Source of the DNA: Asaia krungthepensis NRIC 0535
GTDB lineage: Bacteria > Pseudomonadota > Alphaproteobacteria > Acetobacterales > Acetobacteraceae
Direction: 5' to 3'
NCBI RefSeq assembly: GCF_025995175.1
Contig: NZ_BAPV01000061.1
Location: 285,671 to 349,670 of the forward strand
Length of the DNA: 64,000 nucleotides
Shown piece after piece: positions 18,712 to 28,371 of this stretch. Every line of letters starts with the position of its first letter. The stretch's first letter is position 1. Position numbers and translations under genes: made by a program. Under the pieces are notes generated by a model. That model made no database searches. It was not told where the DNA came from and was given only the letters and a program-made list of their open reading frames with translations.

Positions 18712-18963
18712 CGCCTTGTTCTCCCATGCTGCAATGCTGCTCAAGCCCCGAGGAAAGCAGCGAGTCAGATTGACCGATACCGGGCCCGGTCTACGACGCC
18801 CCATGACATGCCGCGCGCTGGCACACAATCTCGGGCACTGGCATGCCATGAAGCCCTGAGAGAGTCATCGACCGGACGATCGATCCTGACGGGTCATGTT
18901 TGCGCTATCACACCAGGGGCCACAGCGGTTGAGATCGGGCCGCTAATCTGCGATGAACCTTTC

Positions 18964-19470
18964 ATGACGGATGACAAGACAGGATCAGACGGGAAAGCCC
19001 AGCCCCAACCGGGCCCGGGCGACATAACCCTGCCCGATATCGACATGCAGTCGGAGGGGTTCCGCCTCAACCGCGAAGCCCGTCGCAACGCGCTGATCGA
19101 GGATTACGTCGAGTTGATCGCCGATCTTCTGGCCGAAGGATACGAGGCCCGTCAGGTCGATATTGCAACCCGTCTTGGCGTCTCGCAGCCGACCGTCGCC
19201 AAAATGCTCACCCGGCTTTCAACTGAGGGCTATGTGCATCGCCGACCCTATCGAGGCGTGTTCCTGACCGAGAAGGGGCAGGAAGTCGCCAATCAGGCGA
19301 AAAATCGTCACCAGATCGTCGAGAGTTTCCTGCGTGCCCTCGGGATCAGTGAAGAGACAGTGCGTGTCGATGCAGAAGGTATCGAGCACTATGTGAGTGA
19401 CGAGACGCTGGATGCGTTCGATCGCGCTCTCGCAGCAGGGCTGACCGACCTCCTCAAACCGAACAACTGA
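18964..19470 (+). CDS. mntR: Manganese-responsive regulator MntR (DtxR/MntR family)
   Basis: 168 residues from ATG 18964. A winged helix-turn-helix ([25 protein letters not shown]) is followed by [14 protein letters not shown] and a metal-binding/dimerisation half with the usual Glu and His ligands ([21 protein letters not shown]). The N-terminal 35 residues are a polar extension, as in E. coli-type MntR. It senses Mn(II) and represses uptake genes. mntH lies 1.2 kb downstream behind a divergent gene, and MntR-box-like palindromes occur at 20588-20605 and 22287-22300, so the regulon is probably local. Confidence 0.92.
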   Translation: MTDDKTGSDGKAQPQPGPGDITLPDIDMQSEGFRLNREARRNALIEDYVELIADLLAEGYEARQVDIATRLGVSQPTVAKMLTRLSTEGYVHRRPYRGVFLTEKGQEVANQAKNRHQIVESFLRALGISEETVRVDAEGIEHYVSDETLDAFDRALAAGLTDLLKPNN

Positions 19471-19485
19471 TCGCGAACTGCTCGA

Positions 19486-20340
19486 TTATTTGGACATGAT
19501 GGGAGCCTCGTAGCGCGCCGCTCCGCAAAGCGATGCCCCATGATGGAGCAGGGTGTAAAGCCGCCCTGCCAGCCAGGCAAAGCGATCGACACGACGGGTC
19601 AGGTCGATGCCCTCATGAAACTGCAAGCCCGGCACCTCCCTGGTCAGATCGCCCGGTGATCGCATGGCCCATGCGAAATTGGCCCCGGTCTGGCGGACAC
19701 TGGGATTACTCTGAGAATGACGCATGGCAAACGGGGACACATAATCGAGGACCACGCAAAGCCTCGAGTCATGGTCATGGGCGTAGGAAACGAGAGCTCT
19801 TAGCAGCGCGATGATTTTCCGGGGCTCGAGATACATGAAGACCCCTTCGGCGAAAAAGATGACAGGGCGCCCGGTTTCGTCCGGTAGATCTGCCATCCAC
19901 GTCGTCAGGTCTGTCGCGTCACTGACAAGTTCGAGGCCACCGCTCGTCTGAAGGGCCACACGGCGGCGCAAGGCATGAATTTCAGGAAGCTCCACATCCA
20001 CCCAACGGCAGCGACCGGCATTGTGCAATCGGGGGCGCCTGATATCGAGGCCAGAGCCGAAACTGATGCAGAGAGAGTTTGGGAAACGGTCGAGCCAGGC
20101 GGCAATCTGCTGGTCGAACCAGAGCGCGCGCAGGATGGTACCCCTCATCGATTTGCGATCTGCACGGAAACGCGCCGGATCGAAATCGAAACTCATGGCG
20201 ATGGCCTCGGCGTTTGGGTCGCGAAAACCGAGATCGGGGTTATCACGCGGCGCAAGAACGCGCGCGGCCAGAGTGATGAGCATGGTCTCCGGAACACCGG
20301 TGAGACGGCGTATCACCGGGTCAGTCTCTCTGGCCGCCAT
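19486..20340 (-). CDS. Class I SAM-dependent methyltransferase, LCMT/TcmP-like
   Basis: 284 residues. The protein follows the leucine carboxyl methyltransferase/TcmP-type pattern: RALWFDQQIAAWL, then an FGSGLDIR motif (SAM-binding loop, usually GAGLDTR), a WVDVELPEI acidic strand, and FFAEGVFMYLE near the active site. Such enzymes methylate carboxyl or hydroxyl groups on polyketides, proteins or small acids. No biosynthetic neighbours are present, so the substrate cannot be guessed. It is convergent with mntR (15 bp apart). Confidence 0.8.
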   Translation of the reverse strand: MAARETDPVIRRLTGVPETMLITLAARVLAPRDNPDLGFRDPNAEAIAMSFDFDPARFRADRKSMRGTILRALWFDQQIAAWLDRFPNSLCISFGSGLDIRRPRLHNAGRCRWVDVELPEIHALRRRVALQTSGGLELVSDATDLTTWMADLPDETGRPVIFFAEGVFMYLEPRKIIALLRALVSYAHDHDSRLCVVLDYVSPFAMRHSQSNPSVRQTGANFAWAMRSPGDLTREVPGLQFHEGIDLTRRVDRFAWLAGRLYTLLHHGASLCGAARYEAPIMSK

Positions 20341-20587
20341 GATGCGATACCCTCCTCAGGGGGCGAGCTGCGAAGCAGCGTGGTAATGTGCAATTCATTA
20401 TTATTATCGTTTTTACCTTGTCTGCACAGGCTGATCGTGCTCGTTTGAGGCAGGCTGGGCAATCTAGCGCCGCCCTGCTTACCCCGCCTCCCCACGCTTT
20501 CTCCCTTCCTCGCCTCCCGCGACTCTGAGCACGCTCAACTTCTGCCTCAAGAGGACGTTATCGGTCCGCAATCCTGCACGCCGAAGA

Positions 20588-20605
20588 ATATAGTATATTG
20601 CATAT
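20588..20605 (+). promoter_or_regulatory. Candidate MntR site before mntH
   Basis: ATATAGTATATTGCATAT lies about 30 bases before the mntH start. It shares ATAG...ATTGC.AT with the clean palindrome ATAGCAATTGCTAT at 22287-22300, but is itself an imperfect inverted repeat. Its position would allow it to block the promoter. The link to MntR rests on neighbouring mntR and the resemblance to the ATAGC-N4-GCTAT core of the E. coli MntR box as I remember it. Confidence 0.4.
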
Positions 20606-20634
20606 CTCTAAGCATTAGGTTTGAGTATCACCTT

Positions 20635-22038
20635 ATGTCCAGCCTGCCCCCTGCCCACCGAGCCCCTACCGAGGGGGCGCCCACCGAGCCTGCGCGAACC
20701 GGGCGAAGGCGACTGCTTCGCCACGTCGATGAGGCAGGTTCCGGCACGCGCAGCTTGCCGGAGGTTTTTTCCTCCGTGCGGGTCGCGCCGGACCATGCCA
20801 GGTGGTTCCAGCGCTTTCTCGCTTACGTCGGGCCGGGCTACATGGTGGCCGTCGGGTATATGGACCCCGGAAACTGGGCGACGGATCTGCAAGGCGGCGC
20901 GCAGTTCGGCTACACGCTGCTTTCTGTCATCATGATCTCGAACCTCATGGCGATCCTGCTTCAGGCCCTTGCGGCGCGTCTGGGCATTGTCACCGGCCGT
21001 GATCTGGCCCAGGCCTGTCGCGATCATTTCCCGCCTGCGGTCACGCTGATGCTCTGGCTGACCTGCGAGATCGCCATCATTGCCTGCGATCTGGCGGAGG
21101 TAATCGGCACGGCCGTGGCGCTTCAGCTTCTGTTTCACATACCGCTCCTTTTCGGGGCGCTGATCTCGGCCTTCGATGCGCTCATCGTGCTTTTTCTGAT
21201 GAACCGGGGATTTCGGTATCTGGAAGCCTTCATTATCGCGCTGCTGACCATTATCGCGTTCTGCTTCTCCGTGCAGCTTGTGGCGGCGGCTCCGCCTTTC
21301 GGCGCCATGATGGCGGGATTCCTGCCACGCCCCGAAATCGTGACCAATCCGGCAATGCTCTACATCGCCATCGGCATCATTGGCGCGACCGTGATGCCGC
21401 ATAATCTGTATCTGCATTCGTCCATCGTGCAGACACGGGCCTATCCGCGCACGGAACCCGGCAAACGAGAAGCCCTGCGCTGGGCGACATTGGACAGCAC
21501 GATCGCCCTCATGCTTGCCCTGTTCATCAATGCCGCGATTCTGATTGTATCGGCCGCGGCGTTTCACAACACGGGTCATCAGGACGTTGCCGAGATCGAG
21601 GACGCCTATCGTCTCCTGTCACCCATTCTGGGCATGGGGATCGCCTCGACGCTTTTTGCCGTGGCCCTTCTGGCGGCCGGGACAAACTCCACCGTGACCG
21701 GAACGCTGGCCGGGCAGATCGTCATGGAGGGCTTCCTGCATCTGACGCTACCGCATTGGGCAAGGCGCCTGATCACCCGCGGTCTGGCGATCCTGCCGGT
21801 CGTGGTTGTGACGGCCCTTTATGGCGATCATGGGGTGGGGACATTACTGATCTTCAGTCAGGTCGTGCTCTCTCTGCAGCTCCCTTTTGCTGTCATTCCG
21901 CTGGTCATGTTCGTTGCCGATCGACGCAAGATGGGGAGCTTCACCGTTCCCCCTGCGATGAAAGCGCTCTCCTGGAGCGTGGCGGGGATTATCCTGATGC
22001 TCAATTTCAAGCTGCTCTATGACACGATCATGAGTTGA
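20635..22038 (+). CDS. mntH: Nramp-family Mn(II)/divalent metal transporter MntH
   Basis: 467 residues, 11 predicted helices. The metal-binding motif in helix 1 is DPGNWATD, and the helix-6 motif is MPHNLYLHS; both are diagnostic for Nramp proton-coupled manganese importers. The first 50-60 residues form a polar cytoplasmic tail with a short Pro-Thr-Glu repeat. The ribosome binding site is weak (GAG about 9 bases before the ATG). A candidate MntR site overlaps the promoter region. It works with mntR upstream and probably the TonB receptor downstream in manganese acquisition. Confidence 0.95.
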   Translation: MSSLPPAHRAPTEGAPTEPARTGRRRLLRHVDEAGSGTRSLPEVFSSVRVAPDHARWFQRFLAYVGPGYMVAVGYMDPGNWATDLQGGAQFGYTLLSVIMISNLMAILLQALAARLGIVTGRDLAQACRDHFPPAVTLMLWLTCEIAIIACDLAEVIGTAVALQLLFHIPLLFGALISAFDALIVLFLMNRGFRYLEAFIIALLTIIAFCFSVQLVAAAPPFGAMMAGFLPRPEIVTNPAMLYIAIGIIGATVMPHNLYLHSSIVQTRAYPRTEPGKREALRWATLDSTIALMLALFINAAILIVSAAAFHNTGHQDVAEIEDAYRLLSPILGMGIASTLFAVALLAAGTNSTVTGTLAGQIVMEGFLHLTLPHWARRLITRGLAILPVVVVTALYGDHGVGTLLIFSQVVLSLQLPFAVIPLVMFVADRRKMGSFTVPPAMKALSWSVAGIILMLNFKLLYDTIMS

Positions 22039-22264
22039 GCCCCCGCATGCGGCATCAACCCACGCCAAACGACCGGCTGGCGGCCAGGAGAGCACGCATA
22101 AGCCAGCGCTGACCGTCCAATCACGTGTTGGCGGGCCAGCTTCACGGTGCTGTCAGCGCTGACGAAAGGGACGGGTTACTGCCCGTCCGACTGCCTACAG
22201 AGCCCGGGCTCGCGCCCTTTCTTCCATGTTCTTCACCCCTCTCGTAGAAGGTTCAGACCCCGCG

Positions 22265-24631
22265 ATGCCAACATTCAGAAGTCAATATAGCAATTGCTAT
22301 GATGATAAGTATTTGAGAATTAGTGCAGCATTTACTCACTCGCTCTTTGCGTGTCGAAGCGCGCCGCTCATTGCCCTTACTTTCGCCTGCCTACTGCTCG
22401 CCGGTACGGCGCATGCCGCATCCGCCCCAGAACAGGCCCCAACCTCCGCCTATCCTGCGCGTACCGGGCAACCGAAGACTCATCGTAGAATGGTCGAAGC
22501 GACAACGCCCCACCTGCCCGCCACGCCCCCCGCACATAATAAAGCCAGCACACCCGGCACTCCGCCACCGAGCCTTGTGCGCCTGCCGCGCAAACAGGCC
22601 GGGACAATCGCCGAGACGATCAACGTCACCGCCCATATGGATCAAAGGCGCGGACGCATCGCGCCGGGGCTTGGTGCGGTATCCTACGGGATCGACCAGC
22701 GTCAGATCGAGGTGACACCCGGGGGGGAGAATGCCGCCTTCAGTCAGATCCTGCTCCGCCTGCCTGGCGTTGTGATGGACAGTTACGGCGAGGTCCATGT
22801 CCGTGGCGAACATGGCGGGCTGACCTATCGCGTCAATGGCGTCCTTCTGCCTGAGGGACTCAATGGGTTCGGACAGGAGCTCGACAGTCGCATCATCCAG
22901 TCTGTCGATCTGCTCACGGGCACCCTGCCAGCCCAATTCGGGTTTCGTACGTCCGGCGTGATCGACGTGAAAACCAAGACTGGCGATACGCTCAGGAACA
23001 ACCAGTTTTCGCTCTATGGCGGCAGCTACAACACGTTCATTCCGTCTCTTCAGCTCGGCGGGTCCAAGGGGCGCTGGGATTATTTCGTCACGGCGTCCTA
23101 TAACCGTAACGATCTCGGGATAGAGAACCCCACCAATTCCTTCCGGGCCGTGCATGATTTCACGCAGCAGGAAAAAGGGTTCGGCTATCTCGCGTATCAG
23201 ATCGACGACGAAAGCCGGATCAGCCTGCTGACCAGCGCCTCCTATGCCGATTTTCAGCTACCCAACACGACGGCTCTGCCAATCCTGTATCATTCATCCA
23301 CTATCGCGCCGGATGATCCGAGTATCCAGTCCCGCCTCTTGCGTGACGGCCAGACCGAGCAGAATTACTACGCCGTACTCTCCTATCAGCGTAGCGGCGA
23401 AAAGCTCAACACGCAGGTTTCTCCCTATTTCCGGTACGGACGTATCGGGTACCGCAACGATCCGAACCGCGATCTCGCGTTCTCCGGCATTTCACAGCGC
23501 GAAGTGAACGACTTCACGACGGGCGGGCTCCAGATCGATAACTCATACGACATCGCCCCGCATCATGTGCTGCGTTTCGGGCTTCTCGGGCAATACACCT
23601 CCGAGAAACTCGATACCGATACGCTCGCCCTCCCGGTGGATGAGGCAGGTGCCCAGAGCTCGATCATCCCCCGGCGCATCATCGATCATGGAGGGAACTG
23701 GGCGGTCGAAGCCGGCGCCTATCTACAGGACGAATATCGCATCACGCCCAAACTGACCTTCAATTACGGGCTGCGCTATGACCGTTTTGCATCGTCCTTC
23801 CATCAGGAGGGGCAGTTGAGCCCACGCGCGAACATGGTCTGGAAGGCCAGCCCCTCCACGACGGTGCATTTCGGCTATTCGCGCTATTTTGCACCACCCT
23901 CACCGCAATATATTTCTGATGCCACGCTGCGCAAATTTGCGGGAACGACCAATGCGCCCGAAACCATGCTGAACACACCCACGCGCGTCGAGAAATCGCA
24001 TTATGTCGATGTCGGGATCCTCCAGCATGTCACGCGTGACTATCAGGTCACGCTCGATGCCTTTGGCAAATGGGCACGCGATCAGGGCGATCTGGGACAA
24101 TTCGGTCGCGCCGTCATTCTGGCGCCGTTCAGCTATCGCACGGGGCGTGTCTATGGCGCAGAAATCGGCAATGCGTGGCGCCATGGCGGCTGGTCGGTCT
24201 ATGGCAATTTCTCGTTCGTGAAAACATGGGCGAAGGACATCAACTCGGCGCAGTACCAGTTCGAGGTTGCTGAGCTCGATTATGTGCGCCGCCATGGCAT
24301 CCAGCTCGATCACCAGGGGGAATTCACCTCGTCCGCCGGCGTTTCCTACAGCAACAAGCATGACATGGCCTATCTCGATTTCCTCTATGGCTACGGGTTG
24401 CGCAGTGGCTTTGCCAATCTTGAGAAGCAACCCCCCTACGCCATATTCAATATCGGCTACGCGCATAGTTTCACGAAAGTCCCGTTTGGCCATTCGCTGA
24501 AATTACGGGCCGATGTGGTCAATCTGTTTGACCATCGCTACCAGATCCGTGACGGAAGCGGGGTAGGCGTGACACAGGCGCAATACGGCCAGAGGCGCGG
24601 CACCCTCTTCTCGATTGTGAGCAGCTTCTGA
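22265..24631 (+). CDS. TonB-dependent receptor 3, probably manganese-linked
   Basis: About 788 residues from ATG 22265. A TTG at 22313 is a serious alternative: it begins just before the signal peptide (hydrophobic core LIALTFACLLLAG, cut near AHAAS) and leaves the palindrome at 22287-22300 outside the gene. A Pro-rich linker precedes the plug (TIAETINVTAH, VHVRGEHGGLTYRVNGVLLPEG), then a barrel ending ...RGTLFSIVSSF with terminal Phe. The plug type (RVNGV rather than LDGVP) differs from receptors 1 and 2. Its place after mntH and the MntR-like palindrome suggest it imports manganese or a manganese complex across the outer membrane, as MnoT does in other bacteria. Confidence 0.88.
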   Translation: MPTFRSQYSNCYDDKYLRISAAFTHSLFACRSAPLIALTFACLLLAGTAHAASAPEQAPTSAYPARTGQPKTHRRMVEATTPHLPATPPAHNKASTPGTPPPSLVRLPRKQAGTIAETINVTAHMDQRRGRIAPGLGAVSYGIDQRQIEVTPGGENAAFSQILLRLPGVVMDSYGEVHVRGEHGGLTYRVNGVLLPEGLNGFGQELDSRIIQSVDLLTGTLPAQFGFRTSGVIDVKTKTGDTLRNNQFSLYGGSYNTFIPSLQLGGSKGRWDYFVTASYNRNDLGIENPTNSFRAVHDFTQQEKGFGYLAYQIDDESRISLLTSASYADFQLPNTTALPILYHSSTIAPDDPSIQSRLLRDGQTEQNYYAVLSYQRSGEKLNTQVSPYFRYGRIGYRNDPNRDLAFSGISQREVNDFTTGGLQIDNSYDIAPHHVLRFGLLGQYTSEKLDTDTLALPVDEAGAQSSIIPRRIIDHGGNWAVEAGAYLQDEYRITPKLTFNYGLRYDRFASSFHQEGQLSPRANMVWKASPSTTVHFGYSRYFAPPSPQYISDATLRKFAGTTNAPETMLNTPTRVEKSHYVDVGILQHVTRDYQVTLDAFGKWARDQGDLGQFGRAVILAPFSYRTGRVYGAEIGNAWRHGGWSVYGNFSFVKTWAKDINSAQYQFEVAELDYVRRHGIQLDHQGEFTSSAGVSYSNKHDMAYLDFLYGYGLRSGFANLEKQPPYAIFNIGYAHSFTKVPFGHSLKLRADVVNLFDHRYQIRDGSGVGVTQAQYGQRRGTLFSIVSSF
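22287..22300 (+). promoter_or_regulatory. MntR-box-like perfect palindrome
   Basis: ATAGCAATTGCTAT is a perfect 14-base palindrome (ATAGC-AATT-GCTAT) that matches the core of the E. coli MntR operator (ATAGC-N4-GCTAT) as I recall it. A possible promoter overlaps it: TTCAGA (22274-22279), 18-base spacer, TATGAT (22298-22303). This placement would fit repression of the TonB receptor by MntR. Confidence 0.6.
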
Positions 24632-24725
24632 CACGCTTCACGCAGATATGACGAGCCGGTTTCATCGCTGGCAGGATTCCTGCGTTTATGATGGGTAGCC
24701 GCCCCTTTCACCGGAGACCCGCCTC

Positions 24726-27005
24726 ATGTCCGAACGCAAGACCGTCTACCGGCCCTATCATCATCCCGCCGGGGGCTGGGGGGCGGTCAAGGCCACGGCA
24801 AAGGCACTGCTCGAACAATCCGTCGTGACCAAGGGCTCCCGTGCACTTCTGGCCATGAACCAGCCGGGCGGCTTCAAATGCCCGAGTTGTGCCTTCCCGG
24901 ACCCGACCCATCACAAAAAGATCGAATTCTGCGAGAATGGCGTGAAGGGCCTCGCGGTCGAGGCCACCAAGAGGCGCGTCACCCGGGAGTTCTTTGCCGA
25001 ACACAGCGTGACGGCGCTTGCGGCCCAAAGCGATCACTGGCTGGAGGAGCAGGGCCGACTGACCGAGCCGATGCGCTACGATACGCAGACGGATCATTAC
25101 GTTCCTTGCAGCTGGCAGGAAGCCTTCGCACTGATCGGTACCCATCTGCGCGGGCTCGACTCTCCCGATCAGGCCGAGTTCTATACATCGGGGCGGACCT
25201 CGAACGAAGCGGCTTTCCTGTATTCCGTCTTCGTGCGCGCCTATGGCACGAATAATTTTCCCGATTGCTCGAATATGTGTCACGAGCCGACCAGCCGCGG
25301 CCTGCCCGGTGCCATCGGCATCGGCAAGGGCACGGTGGTGATGGATGATTTCGATCACGCCGAAGCTATTTTCATCGTCGGACAGAATACGGGCACCAAC
25401 TCACCCCGCATGATGGGGCTGCTGGCCCATGCCCGCAAGCGCAACGTGCCTATCGTCGTGGTCAATCCGATGCCTGAGCGCGCGCTCATCCGCTTCACCG
25501 AACCGCAGGACCCGGTGCAGATGGCAACGGGCGGCTCGACCGCCATCGCCACCGAGTTCGTCCATATCCGGATCGGTGGCGATCTTGCCTTCTTCAAGGG
25601 CATGATGAAATGCCTGTTCGAACGCGAGGCCAAGGGCGAAACCCTGCTGGATCACGATTTCATCGCAACGCACACCGAGGGATTTGCTGCGCTGCGCGAT
25701 GAGGTGATGCGCCATGACTGGGCCGAAATCGAGCGCGTCTCGGGCATCGAGCGGGCGCAGATCGAGCGGGCCGCCGCCATCTACGCCCAGTCGCGCGCCA
25801 CCATCATCTGCTTCGGGATGGGCATCACCCAGCATCAGCAGGGTGCTCGGATGATCCAGCAAATTGCCGCTTTCCTGATGCTGCGCGGCAATTTTGGCAA
25901 AAAGGGTGCAGGCATAGCGCCCATACGCGGGCATTCGAACGTGCAGGGCGACCGTACGGTGGGCATCGACGAGAAGCCGACCCAGGCCTATCTGGACCGG
26001 CTGCGCGACGTATTCGGTTTCGAACCCCCGCGCGCTCATGGCCACCACGCGGTGGACTCGGTCGAGGCCATGCTGGCCGGTACGGCGCGGGTCTTCATCG
26101 GCATGGGCGGCAATTTTGTCCATGCCATTCCTGATACGCCTCGTGGCTATGCGGCCATGCGCGGGCTGGATCTGACCGTAGGGATCGCGACGAAACTCAA
26201 TCGCGGGCATATCGTCCATGGGCGCGACGCCCTGATCCTGCCGGTCATTGCGCGCTCCGAGATCGACCGTCAGGCCACGGGCGAGCAATTTGTGACTATC
26301 GAGGATGCGATGTCGAATGTCACTGCCTCGCGCGGTGTGCTCGAACCCGCGAGCCCGGACCTGCTCTCCGAAGTTGCCATCGTCTGCGGCATGGCGCAGG
26401 CAACCCTGCCCGACAGCCCCATCCCCTGGGCATTATACCCTACGGATTACAGTCTGATCAGGGACAAGATCGCGGCGGTGTATCCCGAGATCTATGCCGA
26501 TTTCAATGCGCGCATCCGCAACAAACAGGGCTTCCATCTCGATATTCCGCCCCGCCGACGCGTGTGGAAAACCCCGACAGGCAAGGCACAGTTCCTGCTC
26601 TTCCCCGGTCTGGCCGTGGATGACAGCGTGGAGGATTTGGAGATGCTGCGTCTTTCCACCATACGCTCGCATGACCAGTTCAACACCACGATCTACAGCA
26701 TGAATGACCGGTATCGCGGCATCTACAACACCCGCATGGTTGTGTTCATGAACGATGAGGACATGGAGGCTCGCGGCATTCAGCAGGAGATGGTTGTCAA
26801 CCTCGAAACGCTTTCGACCGACGGCATCAGGCGCTGCGTGGAGAACCTGGTCGCTGTCGCCTATCCTATGCCCAGAGGGGCCATCGCAGGCTATTACCCG
26901 GAACTGAACCCGCTCCTGCCGCTGAACCATTTCGACGAGATCAGCGGCACGCCTGCTGCGAAATCGATTCCTGTGCGCGTGATCGTACCGGCAGGAAGAC
27001 CATGA
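24726..27005 (+). CDS. FdhF/YdeP-family molybdopterin oxidoreductase
   Basis: 759 residues. N-terminal CPSCAFPDP...FCENG is the Cys pattern of the YdeP (FdhF-like) group. YTSGRTSNEAAFLYSVFVRAYGTNN and GQNTGTNSPRM bind the bis-MGD cofactor. NFPDCSNMCHEPTS holds the region of the molybdenum ligand. The C-terminal domain (NTTIYSMNDRYRG) completes the cofactor pocket. The family is cytoplasmic; YdeP is linked to acid resistance in E. coli, and formate is only a guess as substrate. The stop overlaps fdhD by 4 bases, so the maturation factor is co-translated. The ribosome binding site is CCGGAGA. Confidence 0.88.
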   Translation: MSERKTVYRPYHHPAGGWGAVKATAKALLEQSVVTKGSRALLAMNQPGGFKCPSCAFPDPTHHKKIEFCENGVKGLAVEATKRRVTREFFAEHSVTALAAQSDHWLEEQGRLTEPMRYDTQTDHYVPCSWQEAFALIGTHLRGLDSPDQAEFYTSGRTSNEAAFLYSVFVRAYGTNNFPDCSNMCHEPTSRGLPGAIGIGKGTVVMDDFDHAEAIFIVGQNTGTNSPRMMGLLAHARKRNVPIVVVNPMPERALIRFTEPQDPVQMATGGSTAIATEFVHIRIGGDLAFFKGMMKCLFEREAKGETLLDHDFIATHTEGFAALRDEVMRHDWAEIERVSGIERAQIERAAAIYAQSRATIICFGMGITQHQQGARMIQQIAAFLMLRGNFGKKGAGIAPIRGHSNVQGDRTVGIDEKPTQAYLDRLRDVFGFEPPRAHGHHAVDSVEAMLAGTARVFIGMGGNFVHAIPDTPRGYAAMRGLDLTVGIATKLNRGHIVHGRDALILPVIARSEIDRQATGEQFVTIEDAMSNVTASRGVLEPASPDLLSEVAIVCGMAQATLPDSPIPWALYPTDYSLIRDKIAAVYPEIYADFNARIRNKQGFHLDIPPRRRVWKTPTGKAQFLLFPGLAVDDSVEDLEMLRLSTIRSHDQFNTTIYSMNDRYRGIYNTRMVVFMNDEDMEARGIQQEMVVNLETLSTDGIRRCVENLVAVAYPMPRGAIAGYYPELNPLLPLNHFDEISGTPAAKSIPVRVIVPAGRP

Positions 27006-27853
27006 CGATACGCCCGGACAGCCTCGCAGCTGCTCATGTGCTGCGTCACGCCATTGCCATCGGCCCGGATAGCGAACAAGAACGTATCGAGCTGGGCATT
27101 GCCGAAGAAATCCCGCTGACGCTCATCTTCAACGAATTTCATGTCCATGCCGTGATGATGGTCACGCCGCTCGATCTGCATGATTTCGTGACTGGCTTTG
27201 TCCTGACCGAGAAAATCATCGCCTGCGCGACCGATCTTGTTTCCTGCCATATCGAGCGGCACGAGGATCAGCTGACGGCGCATATTCGTATATCGGGCGC
27301 CGATTTCAGCCGGTTGATCCGGCGAGGACAGCGCCTTCTCACAGGGGGCAGCAGCTGCGGCCTGTGCGGTGTCACCTCACTGGAGGATATCGCGACGGTC
27401 ACACCCAGTCTTCCTGCCTACAGCATCCCGGTTGCCGCCATCAGAAAGGCGCTCAATGCCTTACCGGCCCATCAGGTACTCAATCAGAAAGTCCATATGG
27501 TGCACGCGGCTGCCTGGGCAGCGCCTGACGGGGATATTCACTACGTGCGCGAAGATGTCGGCCGTCACAACGCGCTCGACAAGCTGGTTGGTATCTTGAG
27601 CCAGTCCCCGCGAGATCCCGGGCGGGGATTTTGCCTCCTGACCAGCCGATGCTCGTATGAAATGGTCGAAAAGGCCCTGACGATCGGAATCTCGACGCTC
27701 GTTGCTGTCTCCTCGCCGACCGATCGTGCCATCCAGATTGCACGCAAGGCCGACATGACGCTCATAGGCAATGCGCGATCCGACCGCATGGCAGTCTTTT
27801 GCGGCGCCCATCGCCTGATCAGACCTGAAACTGTCGAGATGATGACCACATGA
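27002..27853 (+). CDS. fdhD: Formate dehydrogenase accessory sulfurtransferase FdhD
   Basis: 283 residues. The active-site loop SSCGLCG (around residues 117-123) carries the two Cys that move sulphur from a cysteine desulfurase to the Mo cofactor. EIPLTLIFNEFH, FVTGFVLTEKII and VHAAAWA...VREDVGRHNALDKL are classic FdhD blocks. It is needed for activity of formate-dehydrogenase-type enzymes such as the gene just upstream, with which it overlaps by ATGA. It also overlaps the next gene by ATGA, so three genes form a tight operon. Confidence 0.95.
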   Translation: MTIRPDSLAAAHVLRHAIAIGPDSEQERIELGIAEEIPLTLIFNEFHVHAVMMVTPLDLHDFVTGFVLTEKIIACATDLVSCHIERHEDQLTAHIRISGADFSRLIRRGQRLLTGGSSCGLCGVTSLEDIATVTPSLPAYSIPVAAIRKALNALPAHQVLNQKVHMVHAAAWAAPDGDIHYVREDVGRHNALDKLVGILSQSPRDPGRGFCLLTSRCSYEMVEKALTIGISTLVAVSSPTDRAIQIARKADMTLIGNARSDRMAVFCGAHRLIRPETVEMMTT

Positions 27854-28371
27854 ATACAGAGGCTATTTCCCTTGCGGGCCCTCAGGATGCGGCAGCCCAT
27901 GACACGCTTTTCCATTTCGAGCAGGATTTTGCCGGCAGTCTGCGCTGTATTCCCATGGCCGTACGTCTGAAGCTCGATTTATGCGGAATCAAGCTCACCC
28001 TGAGGCAGTGGAGCCAGCTTTCTCATGACGACAGGCAGTCCTTGCTTGGGGCTGTGTGTACAACCCCAGATGCGCGCCAGGATTATCATGACAGGCTTGT
28101 CGGGCTGATCAGCTTCAGATGCGACGAACCTGTCAGGAAACTTGTCGCGGACGAGACATATCTGTGGCGCGATCAAACGGTCATTCCCGAATGCATCGTC
28201 AGACAGGCCGATCAGGACGGCGTGGCTTCTCCGACGCCTGCTGCATGGCATGACCTTTCCCCACTAGAGCGCTTTGCCCTCGTCAAGCTGGCACGATCCA
28301 GTCATGAAAATGAGAATTTCGTCCCGGCGATGCGCGAATTCGGTCTGCTTCAGGATCAGAGCATCGACTGA
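27850..28371 (+). CDS. Nitrate-reductase-associated protein family (Nitr_red_assoc)
   Basis: 173 residues. The motif FEQDFAGSLRCIPMAVRLKLD followed by CGIKLTLRQWSQL matches the small conserved protein family found beside assimilatory nitrate reductases. Its biochemical role is not established. Here it is coupled to fdhD (4-base overlap) and no nitrate reductase is in the window, so it may serve the FdhF-type enzyme, or be a remnant of a larger cluster. Its 3' end overlaps the convergent mobA by 16 bases. Confidence 0.82.
   Translation: MNTEAISLAGPQDAAAHDTLFHFEQDFAGSLRCIPMAVRLKLDLCGIKLTLRQWSQLSHDDRQSLLGAVCTTPDARQDYHDRLVGLISFRCDEPVRKLVADETYLWRDQTVIPECIVRQADQDGVASPTPAAWHDLSPLERFALVKLARSSHENENFVPAMREFGLLQDQSID

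Noticed and set aside
20608..21579. 323-codon minus-strand frame
   Set aside because: Antisense shadow of mntH; mntH has clear Nramp motifs while this translation is low-complexity Arg/Gln/His.
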